Both the position numbers and the translations under genes were made by a program. Below the pieces are notes generated by a model. That model saw only the letters and a program-made list of their open reading frames with translations. It made no database searches and was not told the origin of the DNA. Below are positions 1 through 9,523 of a stretch of DNA of 64,000 nucleotides, one piece after another (the stretch's first letter is position 1; each line of letters starts with the position of its first letter). The stretch is from assembly GCF_019977735.1 (NCBI RefSeq), contig NZ_AP025018.1:6452580-6516579 (forward strand), given 5' to 3'. Source of the DNA: Calothrix sp. PCC 7716 (GTDB taxonomy: Bacteria; Cyanobacteriota; Cyanobacteriia; Cyanobacteriales; Nostocaceae).

Positions 1-1842
1 TAATAAAGTCCACTCGCTCCAGTCAAAAAATATCTTGTTCGTCAGTTCATCTTTAACAATATCGCTAACTGATACACCGCTACGGTTGGTTAAAATAGGT
101 TGTCTGTCTAAATCTTCTTGAAATTGCCTATAAACACCTACCAAAGTTTCCACCGCTTGTCTTAGCGTCAAAAATGCCGGATTCTCTACAACAGGCATGT
201 ATGCAGCTACTTCCTGTAATGTATTTTCTAACTTCACCTGTTCACTCCGCAACACTTGAGCAGTTCGCTGCACATCTTCGAGTAACTGCTTCATTCCGTG
301 AACTGACACATGTTCTTTAAGCAAAGAACGTAAGCGACTAATTCCACCATCATCAATATAATGACTAAGTTGTTTAGAAAGCGTGCTAGAAGCTGGTAAT
401 AACTCGCTCAACTGCTGCCACTTATCGCGTGCGCGCAATTCCTCTAATTTATTGGGTATTTCTAAATCTGGTAAAAACTCAGGTGAACAAACTTGTACTA
501 ACCGTGAAATCTCAGCCAACTTATTCAAACCATGTAGCTGCGATAACAAAACAATATTTTTCTTCTCAGTCGTTAAATTACTCGCACTGGCAACAATCAA
601 TTGTAAAATCGGTAATTGTTCTAATACAACTTCTTCATTTAGTGGTTCGTTAAACACCGAAAATATCGCGTCATTATCTCCAGGTTCAGATACTTGCTGC
701 ACTAATATATCTAACGCTCGCTCATCGCTAGGACTCATCGGCAACTGATTAAAACGTCCAACCCCTACAATAATGCGGTCTTTGAGGTCTTCACCCTTGT
801 TACGTTCCAACATACTACGAATTTTTGCCGCAGTGGCGCCTCCAGGATATCTACCATTGAGTAACAGCAATATCGTTTGCACCTCAGCTAGTTCGCGTAA
901 TGACAAAAAAGTATCACGAACACTAGAATCAGCGGCGCCTAATCCAGGAAAATCGAGCAAGATAAACTCGTTTGTACCCTGTAAACCCGATAAATCCCAA
1001 ATTTCGCGCGATAACTCGACGGTTACATCAATTCGACTAATCAGAGAAAACGTGTGTTGTAAATCTTCGGAATTTGGCGCCTGTAGATTATTCCAACGTT
1101 TATAAGGAGTAGGTATGCGCTCAAACTCAAGTTCCAAAATATTCATCGGTGGTTCGACGAGTCGTAACCCCTTTTTCGCTATTAATTGGTCAACTTGATA
1201 AACTCTGCCACAAATATCTGTTCCATATAAAGTGTAAGTTCGCACAAAAATAACTAATTCACGCAGTAAACACCGCAACTCTAAACTTTGGGTTTGATTC
1301 CAAGCTAACTCACACCATGTCAAGATACTTTTAGCATCAATAAAAGTAGTGGGTTGTAAAGAACGTAATGTAGCAATAGGCACCGGAGGTAACTTAGCAG
1401 CTTGTGCGCGTATTTCAACTTCTTTGAGCATAAACCGCAAGCACTCACGCACACCTTCGTGCGATAAATACTGCACAGTAAAGTGACCAACTTTAGTAGT
1501 TTGCAAACCCTGCTGCTGTACTAAATGAATTGCTGTCACGTTACCAGTAGTAGGAGTTTCACTTACAGGTAACGCATCTGCATATCCAATCAAACTCCCC
1601 AACAACAGAGTTTTACCACTGCTAAATTCTCCCATAATGCCAATTTTGACAGGAGAGGAAGAAATTTCAATCGTTTTTTGAGCGTAGTGCTGAAAGGTTT
1701 GAATTGATTCACTAATCGTCGTTTGTACCCAAGCTTGTGTAGGAGGAGGATTTTCTGCAACCAGGTTCAAACACTGAAGTATCGACTCACCATATTCCTT
1801 GTAGCGGCGTAACAATTCAACTGCCGTATCGCTTTTCATCAT
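1..1842 (-). CDS. Dynamin-like GTPase, C-terminus cut by window edge
   Basis: An open frame runs without a stop from the ATG at 1842 (or the adjacent ATG at 1839) to base 1, at least 614 residues, and continues outside the window. Around residues 70-78 it has a P-loop, GEFSSGKT, followed by a switch-like PTTGNVTA segment; near residue 297 it has the G3 motif DFPGLG, and further on VGRFNQL in the place of a G4 motif. This set is typical of bacterial dynamin-like proteins, large GTPases that bind and remodel membranes. The long predicted helical tail (TLQEVAAYMPVVEN and following) fits that family. No partner gene is visible. The family call is firm; the cellular role is unknown. Confidence 0.8.
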   Translation of the reverse strand, partial: MMKSDTAVELLRRYKEYGESILQCLNLVAENPPPTQAWVQTTISESIQTFQHYAQKTIEISSSPVKIGIMGEFSSGKTLLLGSLIGYADALPVSETPTTGNVTAIHLVQQQGLQTTKVGHFTVQYLSHEGVRECLRFMLKEVEIRAQAAKLPPVPIATLRSLQPTTFIDAKSILTWCELAWNQTQSLELRCLLRELVIFVRTYTLYGTDICGRVYQVDQLIAKKGLRLVEPPMNILELEFERIPTPYKRWNNLQAPNSEDLQHTFSLISRIDVTVELSREIWDLSGLQGTNEFILLDFPGLGAADSSVRDTFLSLRELAEVQTILLLLNGRYPGGATAAKIRSMLERNKGEDLKDRIIVGVGRFNQLPMSPSDERALDILVQQVSEPGDNDAIFSVFNEPLNEEVVLEQLPILQLIVASASNLTTEKKNIVLLSQLHGLNKLAEISRLVQVCSPEFLPDLEIPNKLEELRARDKWQQLSELLPASSTLSKQLSHYIDDGGISRLRSLLKEHVSVHGMKQLLEDVQRTAQVLRSEQVKLENTLQEVAAYMPVVENPAFLTLRQAVETLVGVYRQFQEDLDRQPILTNRSGVSVSDIVKDELTNKIFFDWSEWTLL

Positions 1843-2503
1843 TGTTTCTTCCCATTTCCCCTTTAGTGTTCAATATTGATCCCCCCCAACCCCCCGCGAA
1901 TTCGGGGGGGCTAAGACTTACCTCTTGTTCCCCCCTTATCAAGGGGGGTTAGGGGGGATTAAGCTATTGTTCAAAATATATACAACCTTGAATACTGTAA
2001 TACTGTTGTCAAAAACAAATTACTTATATCACCTAAAAATTCAAATTTACATCTAAACATAATAATCAATTAATAATTTAACAGCCTAATAACAGCACAA
2101 TATTAAATTTATGTCATGAGTTACCGTAGTGTAATCCGCTCGTATTTCCCGAAGGGTAGTATCTCTTTAACCTTCACAACTTTACTAGATTCTTCGCTAC
2201 GCTCAGAATGACAAGCTACGCTCAAAATGACAAGCTACGCTCAGAATGACAAATGTATTTTTTAAAACTGGGATGCTCCCCACTTTAGGTTTTTCCGACG
2301 CACCTGCTGTTTGGTAGTTGCCCGCTATTTGTTAAAAAAATCAGATTTTGATTACAGCTAACAGTTAGTATAACCACTTATTCAAAATTCGCCAAATATT
2401 TATTTTAAAAATTCTCATAATTGAGATTTAATTAGTAACAATAAATACGCATTAATTTTTGTAATAAAAATAAATGTATAAAAATATAGCAGCAGTAAAT
2501 GGA
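1843..2503. other. Intergenic repeat-rich DNA
   Basis: No gene seen. At about 1880-1962 there are two G/C-run palindromes (blocks of C and G around short spacers), a type repeated at about 3841-3871. At about 2190-2252 the phrase TACGCTCAGAATGACAAGC is repeated about three times in tandem; a related copy occurs near 15,440. These look like dispersed cyanobacterial repeats. Confidence 0.6.
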
Positions 2504-2534
2504 AAAACCAGGCTTCAGCAAGAAACCTGGTTTT
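2504..2534 (-). terminator. Hairpin terminator of the nitrogenase-associated gene
   Basis: Inverted repeat AAAACCAGG / CCTGGTTTT separated by about 13 bases. It lies 60 bases beyond the stop of the minus-strand gene ending at 2595, and is followed by Ts in that reading direction. The same AGAAACCnGGTTTCT palindrome family recurs at 14,545-14,627 and 21,689-21,720. Confidence 0.55.
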
Positions 2535-2594
2535 GAATTTTGAAGAATGTGTATAAAATAATGTTTTTGAATTACTAAAGTGATTAGTACGAAT

Positions 2595-3062
2595 TTAATG
2601 TTTACACTTACCCTCTGCATGGTTATGATTATGCTCGTGACCATGAGCGCAGCCTTGCAAATCTTGACGCATTAGTTCTGCACTAACTGCGCGTTGTGAA
2701 TCATCAACAGGTTCCAAACCTATCCAAGCATTGATACTATCTACATCAAAACCGACTTCTCTACGTTCTCCGACTTGAATTAACGGGCGCCGTATCAGCA
2801 AAGGGTCTTGTATCATCAGCTTAATAGCCGTATCAGCATCGATTTTATCAGGAACCACCTCACCAGACTTAATGCTGGGCGCCGCTTTATTGAACCAGTC
2901 AGATATTGGACGGTTGCCGAAAAATGACCTGAGCGCGTCAGGTGTCCAAGCATAAGTGCGAATATCATAGGTTTCTAACTCGTGTCCTGCCGCTGTCAAT
3001 AGTACTTTTTGCTTAGTATTGTTCTTACAACCGGGTTTTTCGTAAAAAACTACCTTTGCCAT
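2595..3062 (-). CDS. Nitrogenase-associated ArsC/Spx-like protein
   Basis: 155 residues. The N-terminus MAKVVFYEKPGCKNNTKQK has the thioredoxin-fold strand and CxxxxxK loop of the ArsC/Spx group with a single cysteine. The central region (FFGNRPISDWFNKAAPSIKS, DPLLIRRPLIQVGERREVGF) matches the nitrogenase-associated (nitro_assoc) subfamily found in diazotrophs. The C-terminus is an extra His/Cys-rich tail, CAHGHEHNHNHAEGKCKH, probably a metal-binding extension. An AGGGA ribosome site precedes the ATG. The gene is followed, on the same strand upstream, by a cupin gene 20 bases away, so the two may be co-transcribed. Biochemical role in nitrogen fixation is not known. Confidence 0.8.
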   Translation of the reverse strand: MAKVVFYEKPGCKNNTKQKVLLTAAGHELETYDIRTYAWTPDALRSFFGNRPISDWFNKAAPSIKSGEVVPDKIDADTAIKLMIQDPLLIRRPLIQVGERREVGFDVDSINAWIGLEPVDDSQRAVSAELMRQDLQGCAHGHEHNHNHAEGKCKH

Positions 3063-3082
3063 TTCCCTATCTACCTATCTAT

Positions 3083-3706
3083 CTAAAATTTTCTAGCTTT
3101 TTTGTTTACCGGGTCAAACTCATACCGCTTTTGTGGGTCAGTTTCTCCATATATATTAAAAGTAACGGTCGGAGTATCACCCATAGCTTCTACACAATGA
3201 ATAGCACTACTGTCAAAACTAATAATGTCCCCAGGAAACAAAGTTAATTCTCCAGTCTGTTCAATAGGATAGTTTTGAGTGCTGAGTTCTGAGTGCTGAG
3301 TAGAATTACGTTTCCAGAAAGTATTTTTTTCCTGACCTTGTAATACAGCGACAATACCCCATGTGCCATGATTATGAATATTCGACTTAACACCCGGAGC
3401 AAAAGTAACAGTTTGAACAGTAAGAGGAAAACCCAACTCATCATATAAAAGTAAAACCTTTTCTCCATTCTCCGACACCTCTGGTACTTGACTTTGCACC
3501 CAGTAAGAATTAGTAATTAGGCGCCGAACCAGCATCCGTATTTCTGGGAGACAACTAGATTCATCTTCAACATCCTTAAGAACATCTTCCACCTCAGTCA
3601 AAAACCGATACAAACGATAATTATCTCGTAATAAATCCCACTCGCGCGGAGACTTACAAGCAGTATATTGACCATCTCCACCTACAAACCAATCACGATT
3701 TTTCAT
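3083..3706 (-). CDS. Cysteine dioxygenase-like cupin
   Basis: 207 residues from the ATG at 3706, chosen because GGGAG lies 8 bases upstream; a frame extension to 3721 lacks such a site. The cupin metal motif is visible as NIHNHGTWGIVAVLQG, and the second cupin motif as SFDSSAIHCVEAMG. Family members use a His-bound iron to oxidise cysteine or related thiols to sulfinates. Residues around 134-145 (NSTQHSELSTQN) are encoded by a GAGTGCT heptamer repeat inserted in frame between the two cupin motifs. Substrate cannot be read from sequence. It shares a strand and 20-base spacing with the downstream nitrogenase-associated gene. Confidence 0.75.
   Translation of the reverse strand: MKNRDWFVGGDGQYTACKSPREWDLLRDNYRLYRFLTEVEDVLKDVEDESSCLPEIRMLVRRLITNSYWVQSQVPEVSENGEKVLLLYDELGFPLTVQTVTFAPGVKSNIHNHGTWGIVAVLQGQEKNTFWKRNSTQHSELSTQNYPIEQTGELTLFPGDIISFDSSAIHCVEAMGDTPTVTFNIYGETDPQKRYEFDPVNKKARKF
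3277..3302. repeat. STRR-type heptamer repeat inside a coding region
   Basis: Degenerate tandem of the heptamer GAGTGCT (about 3.5 units) lying within the cupin gene without breaking its frame. The same heptamer occurs outside genes at about 11,505-11,528. Cyanobacterial short tandemly repeated repetitive (STRR) sequences have this form. Confidence 0.7.
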
Positions 3707-3721
3707 ATATATAACTCCCAT

Positions 3722-4062
3722 TTAATATTTGAAATACAGGTAAGTTCGTCACTGACGACCATACGAATACTAAATAATTAGATTCCTAAAACCTCTTACC
3801 AATTAGGAATACTGTGTTATTCATGCCTCATTACAACTCTTAGCCCCCCTTATTAAGGGGGGTTGGGGGGATTTAATCTATTACAGCTTTATATATAATT
3901 TCAGTAGCAAAAATCACTATTACTACCAAATTCACATCTCAAAATCAACTAGCTATTATTCGATTATAAACTTGAAAAATTGATTATAAAAAATTTAAAA
4001 TTGATACAATTTTTGAATCAACCATTATTAAGATTATTTGCTTCTGATAAAAGTGCCCGTCT
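3722..4062. other. Intergenic, one C/G-run palindrome
   Basis: No gene seen in about 340 bases. At about 3841-3871 there is a palindrome with the same CCCCCCTTATnAAGGGGGG core as the one near 1935. The remainder is AT-rich. Confidence 0.6.
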
Positions 4063-4386
4063 TTATATATGTGGGTCAGGGCGCCCGATGCCAAGCTCAA
4101 GTAGTTTTGATTTAATATCTTGTACAGATTTTCCGCAGTAGTAATACCGTTTATTCATGATGTCAACTAGGTAAAATCCCTCTTCTCCACCATTGATAGA
4201 TAGAAGTTTAGCAGCACAGGAGCGTAAGCTTGTACCAAATGTAGCAAATAAACTATCAAGCGACGGTTTTGGCAAATTAAGCGGATTATAAAAAGTTTCA
4301 CCTTTAACAAAATGCCACTGTGTACCGCAACGTCGAACTACGCGGTAATAAATGGGCGCTGTAATATATGTATCAAAATTAATCAT
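4063..4386 (-). CDS. Hypothetical protein, 107 aa
   Basis: Not recognised. A compact soluble protein starting MINFDTYITAPIYYRVVRRC, rich in tyrosine, with a second conserved-looking block MNKRYYYCGKSVQDIKSKL near residues 75-95. No signal peptide or membrane segment. The ORF has normal composition and an in-frame ATG, and stands alone between two AT-rich spacers, so it is probably a real small gene rather than a shadow. Confidence 0.5.
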   Translation of the reverse strand: MINFDTYITAPIYYRVVRRCGTQWHFVKGETFYNPLNLPKPSLDSLFATFGTSLRSCAAKLLSINGGEEGFYLVDIMNKRYYYCGKSVQDIKSKLLELGIGRPDPHI

Positions 4387-4656
4387 GGTGTTATTGTTAG
4401 TGTTTTAAACCTCAATCTGGAATAAATCTTGAATCGTTATTGTATATTTTGAAGAGTAGGGTACAAAAGTGCAATTCAGAGGTAAGACCCACAGTGGAAT
4501 GAAAAATCAACCATTCCAAGAGGTATAGGCGCCTCAAATGGTAGCTCAAAAACCCTATTAAATCGTTTGGGTGAGGGGTCAGACCTACCATTCGCCAGCA
4601 GTATCCTTCTAGGGTGCTGGCGGGTTAGGTCTACATTTAACGCCCCATGTCACACA

Positions 4657-5760
4657 TCAATCCGGCATTTCGTCAATGCTGCGTGGCTCAACTCGTGGTT
4701 GCTGGTTCATTTCATGGCGGAAACGACTAGAAGTTTCATAAGCCTTCAACCGTACTCGTTGAATAGAACCGAGAGGTCGATGCTCAGGAATACAGTTCCA
4801 GGAACTAAAAGAAAGCACCTCATCAGCGTAAACACGACGCGCAGGACTATATGCATCCTGTGGGGGAATTGTAATTTTTCCAATTGGCTGGTACTGGCTT
4901 TCTTCTTCTGGCCAAACAACCCCAGCATCTTCCACAGGCATCCGCTCTAAATTAGTGCAAAGCTGTGCGCGTAATTCATATTCGGCGCCATTCTCACGGA
5001 AAAACTCAACGATTAAATCTCTGAGAACAGAATGATTATCGACTTTAATGTGCTTTCCAATTAGCGGAATAAGGCTCTCCGATACAGGGACAGCACTAAT
5101 TTTAGCAATATAGTCACCATAGCGAAGTGCCGCTGTAGTAAAGAACGTATCACCCAAAATATGAGTTTCCGGCTTTGTTATCCCCAAAGAAGTAGGGTAT
5201 ATTTCTAAACCAACTTTTTCGGTAACAGCATTTACAGTACGAAGAGCAGTTGTTACCAATTGTTGTGCCTCTTCGGGAACGGTTACAACTTTTTCTTGTG
5301 CCAACTGTTCTACAAGGTATTTTTTCACATCACCACTTGGAAAAGAAGGGTGATTAATCATTAAAAAGTCTTGGGTAAGCGCCGAAGCTTTTTCCTCTAA
5401 AACTTTACGCCCTTCAACCCCAATAACCTTAATTGCCATGCCACGAAACGAAGACACAGCATCAGGAATAATATCACCAGGGGCATTCGAGAACCTAATA
5501 ATAACATCATAAGTTCGAGGTTCGCGGAACAAACCCTGCCTTAGTTCTGTTGGTAAATTATCATAAATCGTTAACTTTCCCTTAACGGCGCCGTGACCCT
5601 TAGCATGGGCGCCACGCATTGCATGACGGTGCTTATCATAAACAAATCGCCGCATCCTCTCAAAAGAAGCAATAATATCCTCAATAGTTTTATCCTCATC
5701 AGGCTGCTTAACTTCCACATCATCAGAGTATCGGATATACAACTGGTCTTGGTTCGACAT
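4657..5760 (-). CDS. Catalase-family haem protein
   Basis: 367 residues from the ATG at 5760 (AAGGA six bases upstream; an ATG two codons earlier is less well placed). The N-terminal core HAMRGAHAKGHGAVKG, then IRFSNAPGD and FRGMAIKVIG, is the catalase-like haem-binding fold, with the candidate distal His in the first block. A later ALRYGDYIAKI segment carries an Arg/Tyr pair where the axial haem ligand is expected. The length (367, not about 480-700) puts it with the short catalase-related proteins, some of which act on organic or fatty hydroperoxides rather than hydrogen peroxide. No partner lipoxygenase gene is nearby, so the substrate is open. Confidence 0.75.
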   Translation of the reverse strand: MSNQDQLYIRYSDDVEVKQPDEDKTIEDIIASFERMRRFVYDKHRHAMRGAHAKGHGAVKGKLTIYDNLPTELRQGLFREPRTYDVIIRFSNAPGDIIPDAVSSFRGMAIKVIGVEGRKVLEEKASALTQDFLMINHPSFPSGDVKKYLVEQLAQEKVVTVPEEAQQLVTTALRTVNAVTEKVGLEIYPTSLGITKPETHILGDTFFTTAALRYGDYIAKISAVPVSESLIPLIGKHIKVDNHSVLRDLIVEFFRENGAEYELRAQLCTNLERMPVEDAGVVWPEEESQYQPIGKITIPPQDAYSPARRVYADEVLSFSSWNCIPEHRPLGSIQRVRLKAYETSSRFRHEMNQQPRVEPRSIDEMPD

Positions 5761-6028
5761 GAACATTCCTTAGTAATATAGCCACGCTAATCAGCACACT
5801 TCCACCGCACACTTAGTAGCATACTACACGTTAGCCATGTTGTGTTGAATGGAAAATAATGTGGCGCCAATTCACACATAACAATAAAAAGCTGTAAATT
5901 ATACAAATTTCGGGGAAATTCTATTACGCCTTTTGATTCAAACAAAATACTACTAAGAACACTAGCTTATAAACCCAAAGAGTAATCAAATGTGAGGGAA
6001 CAATACTTTTATTCTACGTATACCAAAA

Positions 6029-8155
6029 ATGCAAAATCTTTGGGTAAATTTAGTAAGGGGATGGCATTCGCCAATACAGTTACTAGGGGTTTTTGGCTTA
6101 TCGGCGCCAATAAAAGACCCAGTGGCTGTATTTTTAATAATCATGGCGATTATGCTAGTCGCTCCAATAATGTTTGAGCGGTTGCGTCTGCCTGGTATTG
6201 TTGGCTTAATTATTGCAGGGGTGATTGTCGGGCCAAATGGATTAGGTCTATTGGCAAGAGATAGCACAATAATTTTACTAGGGACAGTAGGGCTACTGTT
6301 CCTTATGTTTATGGCGGGGTTGGAGACGAGTATAGATGACTTAAAACTCAACGCTAATAAAGCCATAATTTTTGGACTAGCAACCTTTATCATACCAATG
6401 GTGTTAGGTACTGGCGCCATGCTGTTATTGGGTTATAATTTTTTAGCAGCTATTTTGGTGGCATCTTGTTTTGCGTCTCATACTTTGCTAGCACTGCCAG
6501 TTGCAACTAAACTGGGCATTATGCGAACCCAAGCAGTAACGGTTACTTTGGGAGGAACGCTAATTACTAACATACTAGCTTTGTTGGTGTTAGCAGTAGT
6601 CGTTAAAGCTCATCAAGGTAGCCTAACCCTTAGCTTTTGGCTATTTTTGATACCTTCTTTAGGCATTTACACCTTTGCGACGTTGTGGGGAGTTCCTAAA
6701 ATTGGTCGTTGGTTTTTCCAGAAATTTGGACATGATGATGGCGCCGAATTTATCTTTGTGGTTGCCACGCTATTTATAGTCTCTTACGCAGCACAGTTAA
6801 TTGAAATTGAACCAATTATAGGCGCCTTTCTGGTAGGTATTGCGATTTCCCAACTCATACCACAACTTAGTCCTTTAATGAACAGGATTCAGTTTATTGG
6901 TAATACGCTGTTTGTACCATTTTTCTTAATTTCTGTAGGGATGCTAGTTAATCCCTGGATTTTGTTTAAAGAACCACGCTCGATGTTGGTGTCGCTGGTA
7001 ATGGTATTAGTAGCAATCATCGCTAAATTTCTACCTGCTTGGGGTTCAGGAAAACTATTTAAATTTGATTTTGCCAATATTATGGTAATGTTTGGGCTTT
7101 CCGTAGCTCAAGCTGCCTCGACCTTGGCAGCAATTACCGTAGCATTCAATATTAAGCTGGTAGACGAACTCACAGTTAATGGTACGGTAGCAATGATATT
7201 AGTTACCTGTATTGCTTCTCCTTGGATAACTAACCGTTGGGGTGCAAGCTCAAATAACGGTACAAACAGTTCAAGTACAAATAGCAAACAGGAATTTGTT
7301 ACCGTTGGAAACTATAAAGTGCCTCGTTATCGTATTTTGGTACCCGTCGCTAACCCAAATACTGAAGCGAGTATACTGGAGCTAGCAATGATTCTGGCAA
7401 AAGCTACCGACGGAACCCTATTACCGCTAAATATCATAGTTGATAACCAACCAAAAATTTCAGGTGAGACAAAGATTCAACAGCAGCATTTGCTAGCAGC
7501 AGCAGAAACCATTGCTCATGCAGCAGTGACAAACGTTGAAGCTATTGGTCGGTTGGACGACTCAATTGAAAAAGGAATTTTGCGAACTGCCTTCGAGCGC
7601 AACGCCAATCTAATTATCTGTGGTTGGAAAGGTTTTGCTACATATCGGGATAACTTTTTTGGCGGCGCCATTGATAACGTAATACGACGCACTACAATAC
7701 CAGTATTAATTACACGCTTTACCCATGCAATTAAGACAACTCAACGAGTAGTTTTACCAATTGTCGAAACAGACTTAACTTCAGTCACATTTTTACGTAC
7801 CTTAGCACTGACACGTATTTTAGCGAATGAACTCAAAGCATCGCTACTACTATTACAAGTATCCCCTCCTCGGAAACGCTCAAAAGATATAGAAATTCCT
7901 GAAATTATTTTGGACATTCCAATACAGCGCATACAGGGAAAATTCACCAACAGCATCTTAAAAATTTTGCAACCCGATGATTTATTGATACTAACCCATA
8001 ACAGTGATTCTACTATCCCAGGTCTACCCAGTTTAGGGATTACAACCGAGGCAATTGCTCGTAATTCTAAAGAAATTTCTTTGATTGTTTTCCACTTTCC
8101 CCGTCGTATTCCGCTTGCAGAGGATAATTTAGCTACATTACAAATGCAAGCTTGA
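6029..8155 (+). CDS. CPA2-family cation/proton antiporter with USP-like C-terminal half
   Basis: 708 residues. About 12 hydrophobic segments span residues 30-400 and include the CPA2 signature region (RLPGIVGLIIAGVIVGPNGLG; MFMAGLETSIDDLK; EPIIGAFLVGIAISQL). After a Ser/Asn-rich linker (residues about 405-420), the second half has the pattern of universal stress protein repeats (YRILVPVANPNTEASILELA; later NLIICGWKG). It would exchange Na+ or K+ for H+ across the plasma or thylakoid membrane, with the cytoplasmic domain sensing nucleotides or stress. Ion preference is not determined. The start codon lacks a strong ribosome site and could lie further downstream. It stands alone as a monocistronic gene. 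Confidence 0.85.
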   Translation: MQNLWVNLVRGWHSPIQLLGVFGLSAPIKDPVAVFLIIMAIMLVAPIMFERLRLPGIVGLIIAGVIVGPNGLGLLARDSTIILLGTVGLLFLMFMAGLETSIDDLKLNANKAIIFGLATFIIPMVLGTGAMLLLGYNFLAAILVASCFASHTLLALPVATKLGIMRTQAVTVTLGGTLITNILALLVLAVVVKAHQGSLTLSFWLFLIPSLGIYTFATLWGVPKIGRWFFQKFGHDDGAEFIFVVATLFIVSYAAQLIEIEPIIGAFLVGIAISQLIPQLSPLMNRIQFIGNTLFVPFFLISVGMLVNPWILFKEPRSMLVSLVMVLVAIIAKFLPAWGSGKLFKFDFANIMVMFGLSVAQAASTLAAITVAFNIKLVDELTVNGTVAMILVTCIASPWITNRWGASSNNGTNSSSTNSKQEFVTVGNYKVPRYRILVPVANPNTEASILELAMILAKATDGTLLPLNIIVDNQPKISGETKIQQQHLLAAAETIAHAAVTNVEAIGRLDDSIEKGILRTAFERNANLIICGWKGFATYRDNFFGGAIDNVIRRTTIPVLITRFTHAIKTTQRVVLPIVETDLTSVTFLRTLALTRILANELKASLLLLQVSPPRKRSKDIEIPEIILDIPIQRIQGKFTNSILKILQPDDLLILTHNSDSTIPGLPSLGITTEAIARNSKEISLIVFHFPRRIPLAEDNLATLQMQA

Positions 8156-8552
8156 CGGCGCCGCTCCGAGTAGGTCGCCTTCTTGTGGGGTGGGGTGTCC
8201 CCGCCCGCCCAGCACATCTCTACTATTGGGCACCTAAGAAATTTTTACGGGCAAGGATGCCCATTCCACAAGAAATTTTGAATTAAACTCATACATCATT
8301 TGTATTTTTTAAATCTTCAAGAAATGCTATATGTAATTATTTGCAGCATTTCTTACATCTATGAAAAAGGTTACAATTGAACTAATTAGGTAGAAATGAC
8401 TCCCTTTATACTTAAGTAGCTGAAGTGTATATTGCAGACTATTTAACAGGCAATTTTGTGAATATTAGTGTGAGCGTTCATATCAGTACTTTAAGTATGT
8501 TATTATAGGGACAATCAATAAGCAGTTGTATTTTCTTGTTCATCAATTATAT
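8156..8552. other. Intergenic with G/C palindromes
   Basis: About 400 bases without a recognised gene. Near 8185-8275 are short GC-rich inverted segments (GTGGGGTGTCCCCGCCCGCCC; GGGCAAGGATGCCC), a family of dispersed repeats also seen near 14,819. The rest is AT-rich and probably contains the promoter of the following bicistron. Confidence 0.5.
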
Positions 8553-8828
8553 ATGGCAGCTAAAGAACCAAAGTATAGTAAAGAAGAATTTGCGCGCTTA
8601 GGTGAGCAAATTTACGAGCGCGATATTTATCCACAACTTCAACCAGATAGTAAAGGAAAAATAGTCGCAATTGATATTATGACAGGCGCCTGGGAAATAG
8701 ATACGTCAGAAATTGTCGCTTGTCGGCGCCTAGAAGAACGTTATCCAGATGCACAAGTTTGGATTGTACGTGTTGGCTATAAGTATGTTCGTAAGTTTGG
8801 TGCTGGTCGCACTAAGAAAATAGCATGA
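8553..8828 (+). CDS. Small partner of a retropepsin-like protease (first pair)
   Basis: 91 residues from the ATG at 8553; the upstream extension begins with a TTG and is unlikely. It starts MAAKEPKYSKEEFARLGEQI and contains KGKIVAIDIMTGAWEID and DAQVWIVRVGYKYVRKFG. This resembles small cyanobacterial proteins of the DUF5678-like type. Its TGA overlaps the ATG of the next gene by four bases (ATGA), so the two are translationally coupled. Because it precedes a protease as a small soluble partner, it could be a substrate, inhibitor or antitoxin-like protein; none of this is shown by sequence alone. Confidence 0.6.
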   Translation: MAAKEPKYSKEEFARLGEQIYERDIYPQLQPDSKGKIVAIDIMTGAWEIDTSEIVACRRLEERYPDAQVWIVRVGYKYVRKFGAGRTKKIA

Positions 8829-9193
8829 TTACTGGAAAAGTAATAGACTACGAAGCGATTATTCGTATTTCTATCTGTGATTCTAGCGGTCAAGTATACG
8901 ATAGAGATGCAATAATAGATACAGGCTTCGATGGTTGGCTATCACTACCATCGGCTTTCATAACTATGCTTGGTTTGGCTTGGAAAAGACGCGGAACTGC
9001 GGAACTTGCAGATGGAAGTCAAAGTATTTTTAATGTGTATGAAGCAACTGTAATTTGGGATGAACAGTTGTTAATAATTCCCATTGATGAGGCTGATTCT
9101 GAACCCTTGGTAGGTATGTCATTGATGGAAGGCTATGAATTAACTATACAAGCTGTTAATGGGGGAATAGTGACGCTCTCGAAAATTACCTAA
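8825..9193 (+). CDS. Retropepsin-like aspartic protease (first pair)
   Basis: 122 residues. The active-site motif of clan AA proteases is visible as AIIDTGFDGWLSLP (Asp-Thr-Gly) near residues 35-48, followed by the flap-like strand ELADGSQSIFNVYEATV and the C-terminal LVGMSLMEGYELTI, which fits the second conserved hydrophobic-hydrophobic-G motif. At this size it must dimerise to build an active site. It begins inside the stop codon of the preceding gene. A second, diverged copy of the same two-gene unit follows 330 bases downstream. Confidence 0.75.
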   Translation: MITGKVIDYEAIIRISICDSSGQVYDRDAIIDTGFDGWLSLPSAFITMLGLAWKRRGTAELADGSQSIFNVYEATVIWDEQLLIIPIDEADSEPLVGMSLMEGYELTIQAVNGGIVTLSKIT

Positions 9194-9523
9194 ATAATAT
9201 GCGCGCCGAAAATAGAGCTTCTCCGACTTCGATTTTCTACATTTTCTTTGACACTAGCAAATTTCTATTCGTGCTTTAGAGTATTTGTACCATTGCCAAT
9301 AGGAGTAGGGTAAAGCATTCGACTTTAGGGTTAATAGGCGCCTGTTCCCATGAGTTTATGCAACTTCTCCCTGATGGCTGGAATTCTAAACATGTTACAG
9401 TGTTGAGAACTCTTGCTTACTTTGAAAACATGACACCTATTAGCAAGTAGTTTGTGGGTTGTGTAAGGCTGGCAATGCCCCGATATAATAAGATTACATT
9501 GAAAACAAAAGCATGAACTTAAC
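9194..9523. other. Spacer between the two protease pairs, possible gene remnant
   Basis: No intact gene. A 30-codon plus-strand frame at 9358-9450 reads MQLLPDGWNSKHVTVLRTLA and on; it looks like the broken start of a longer protein (the style resembles nucleotidyltransferase-type N-termini), but this is a weak impression only. Confidence 0.3.
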
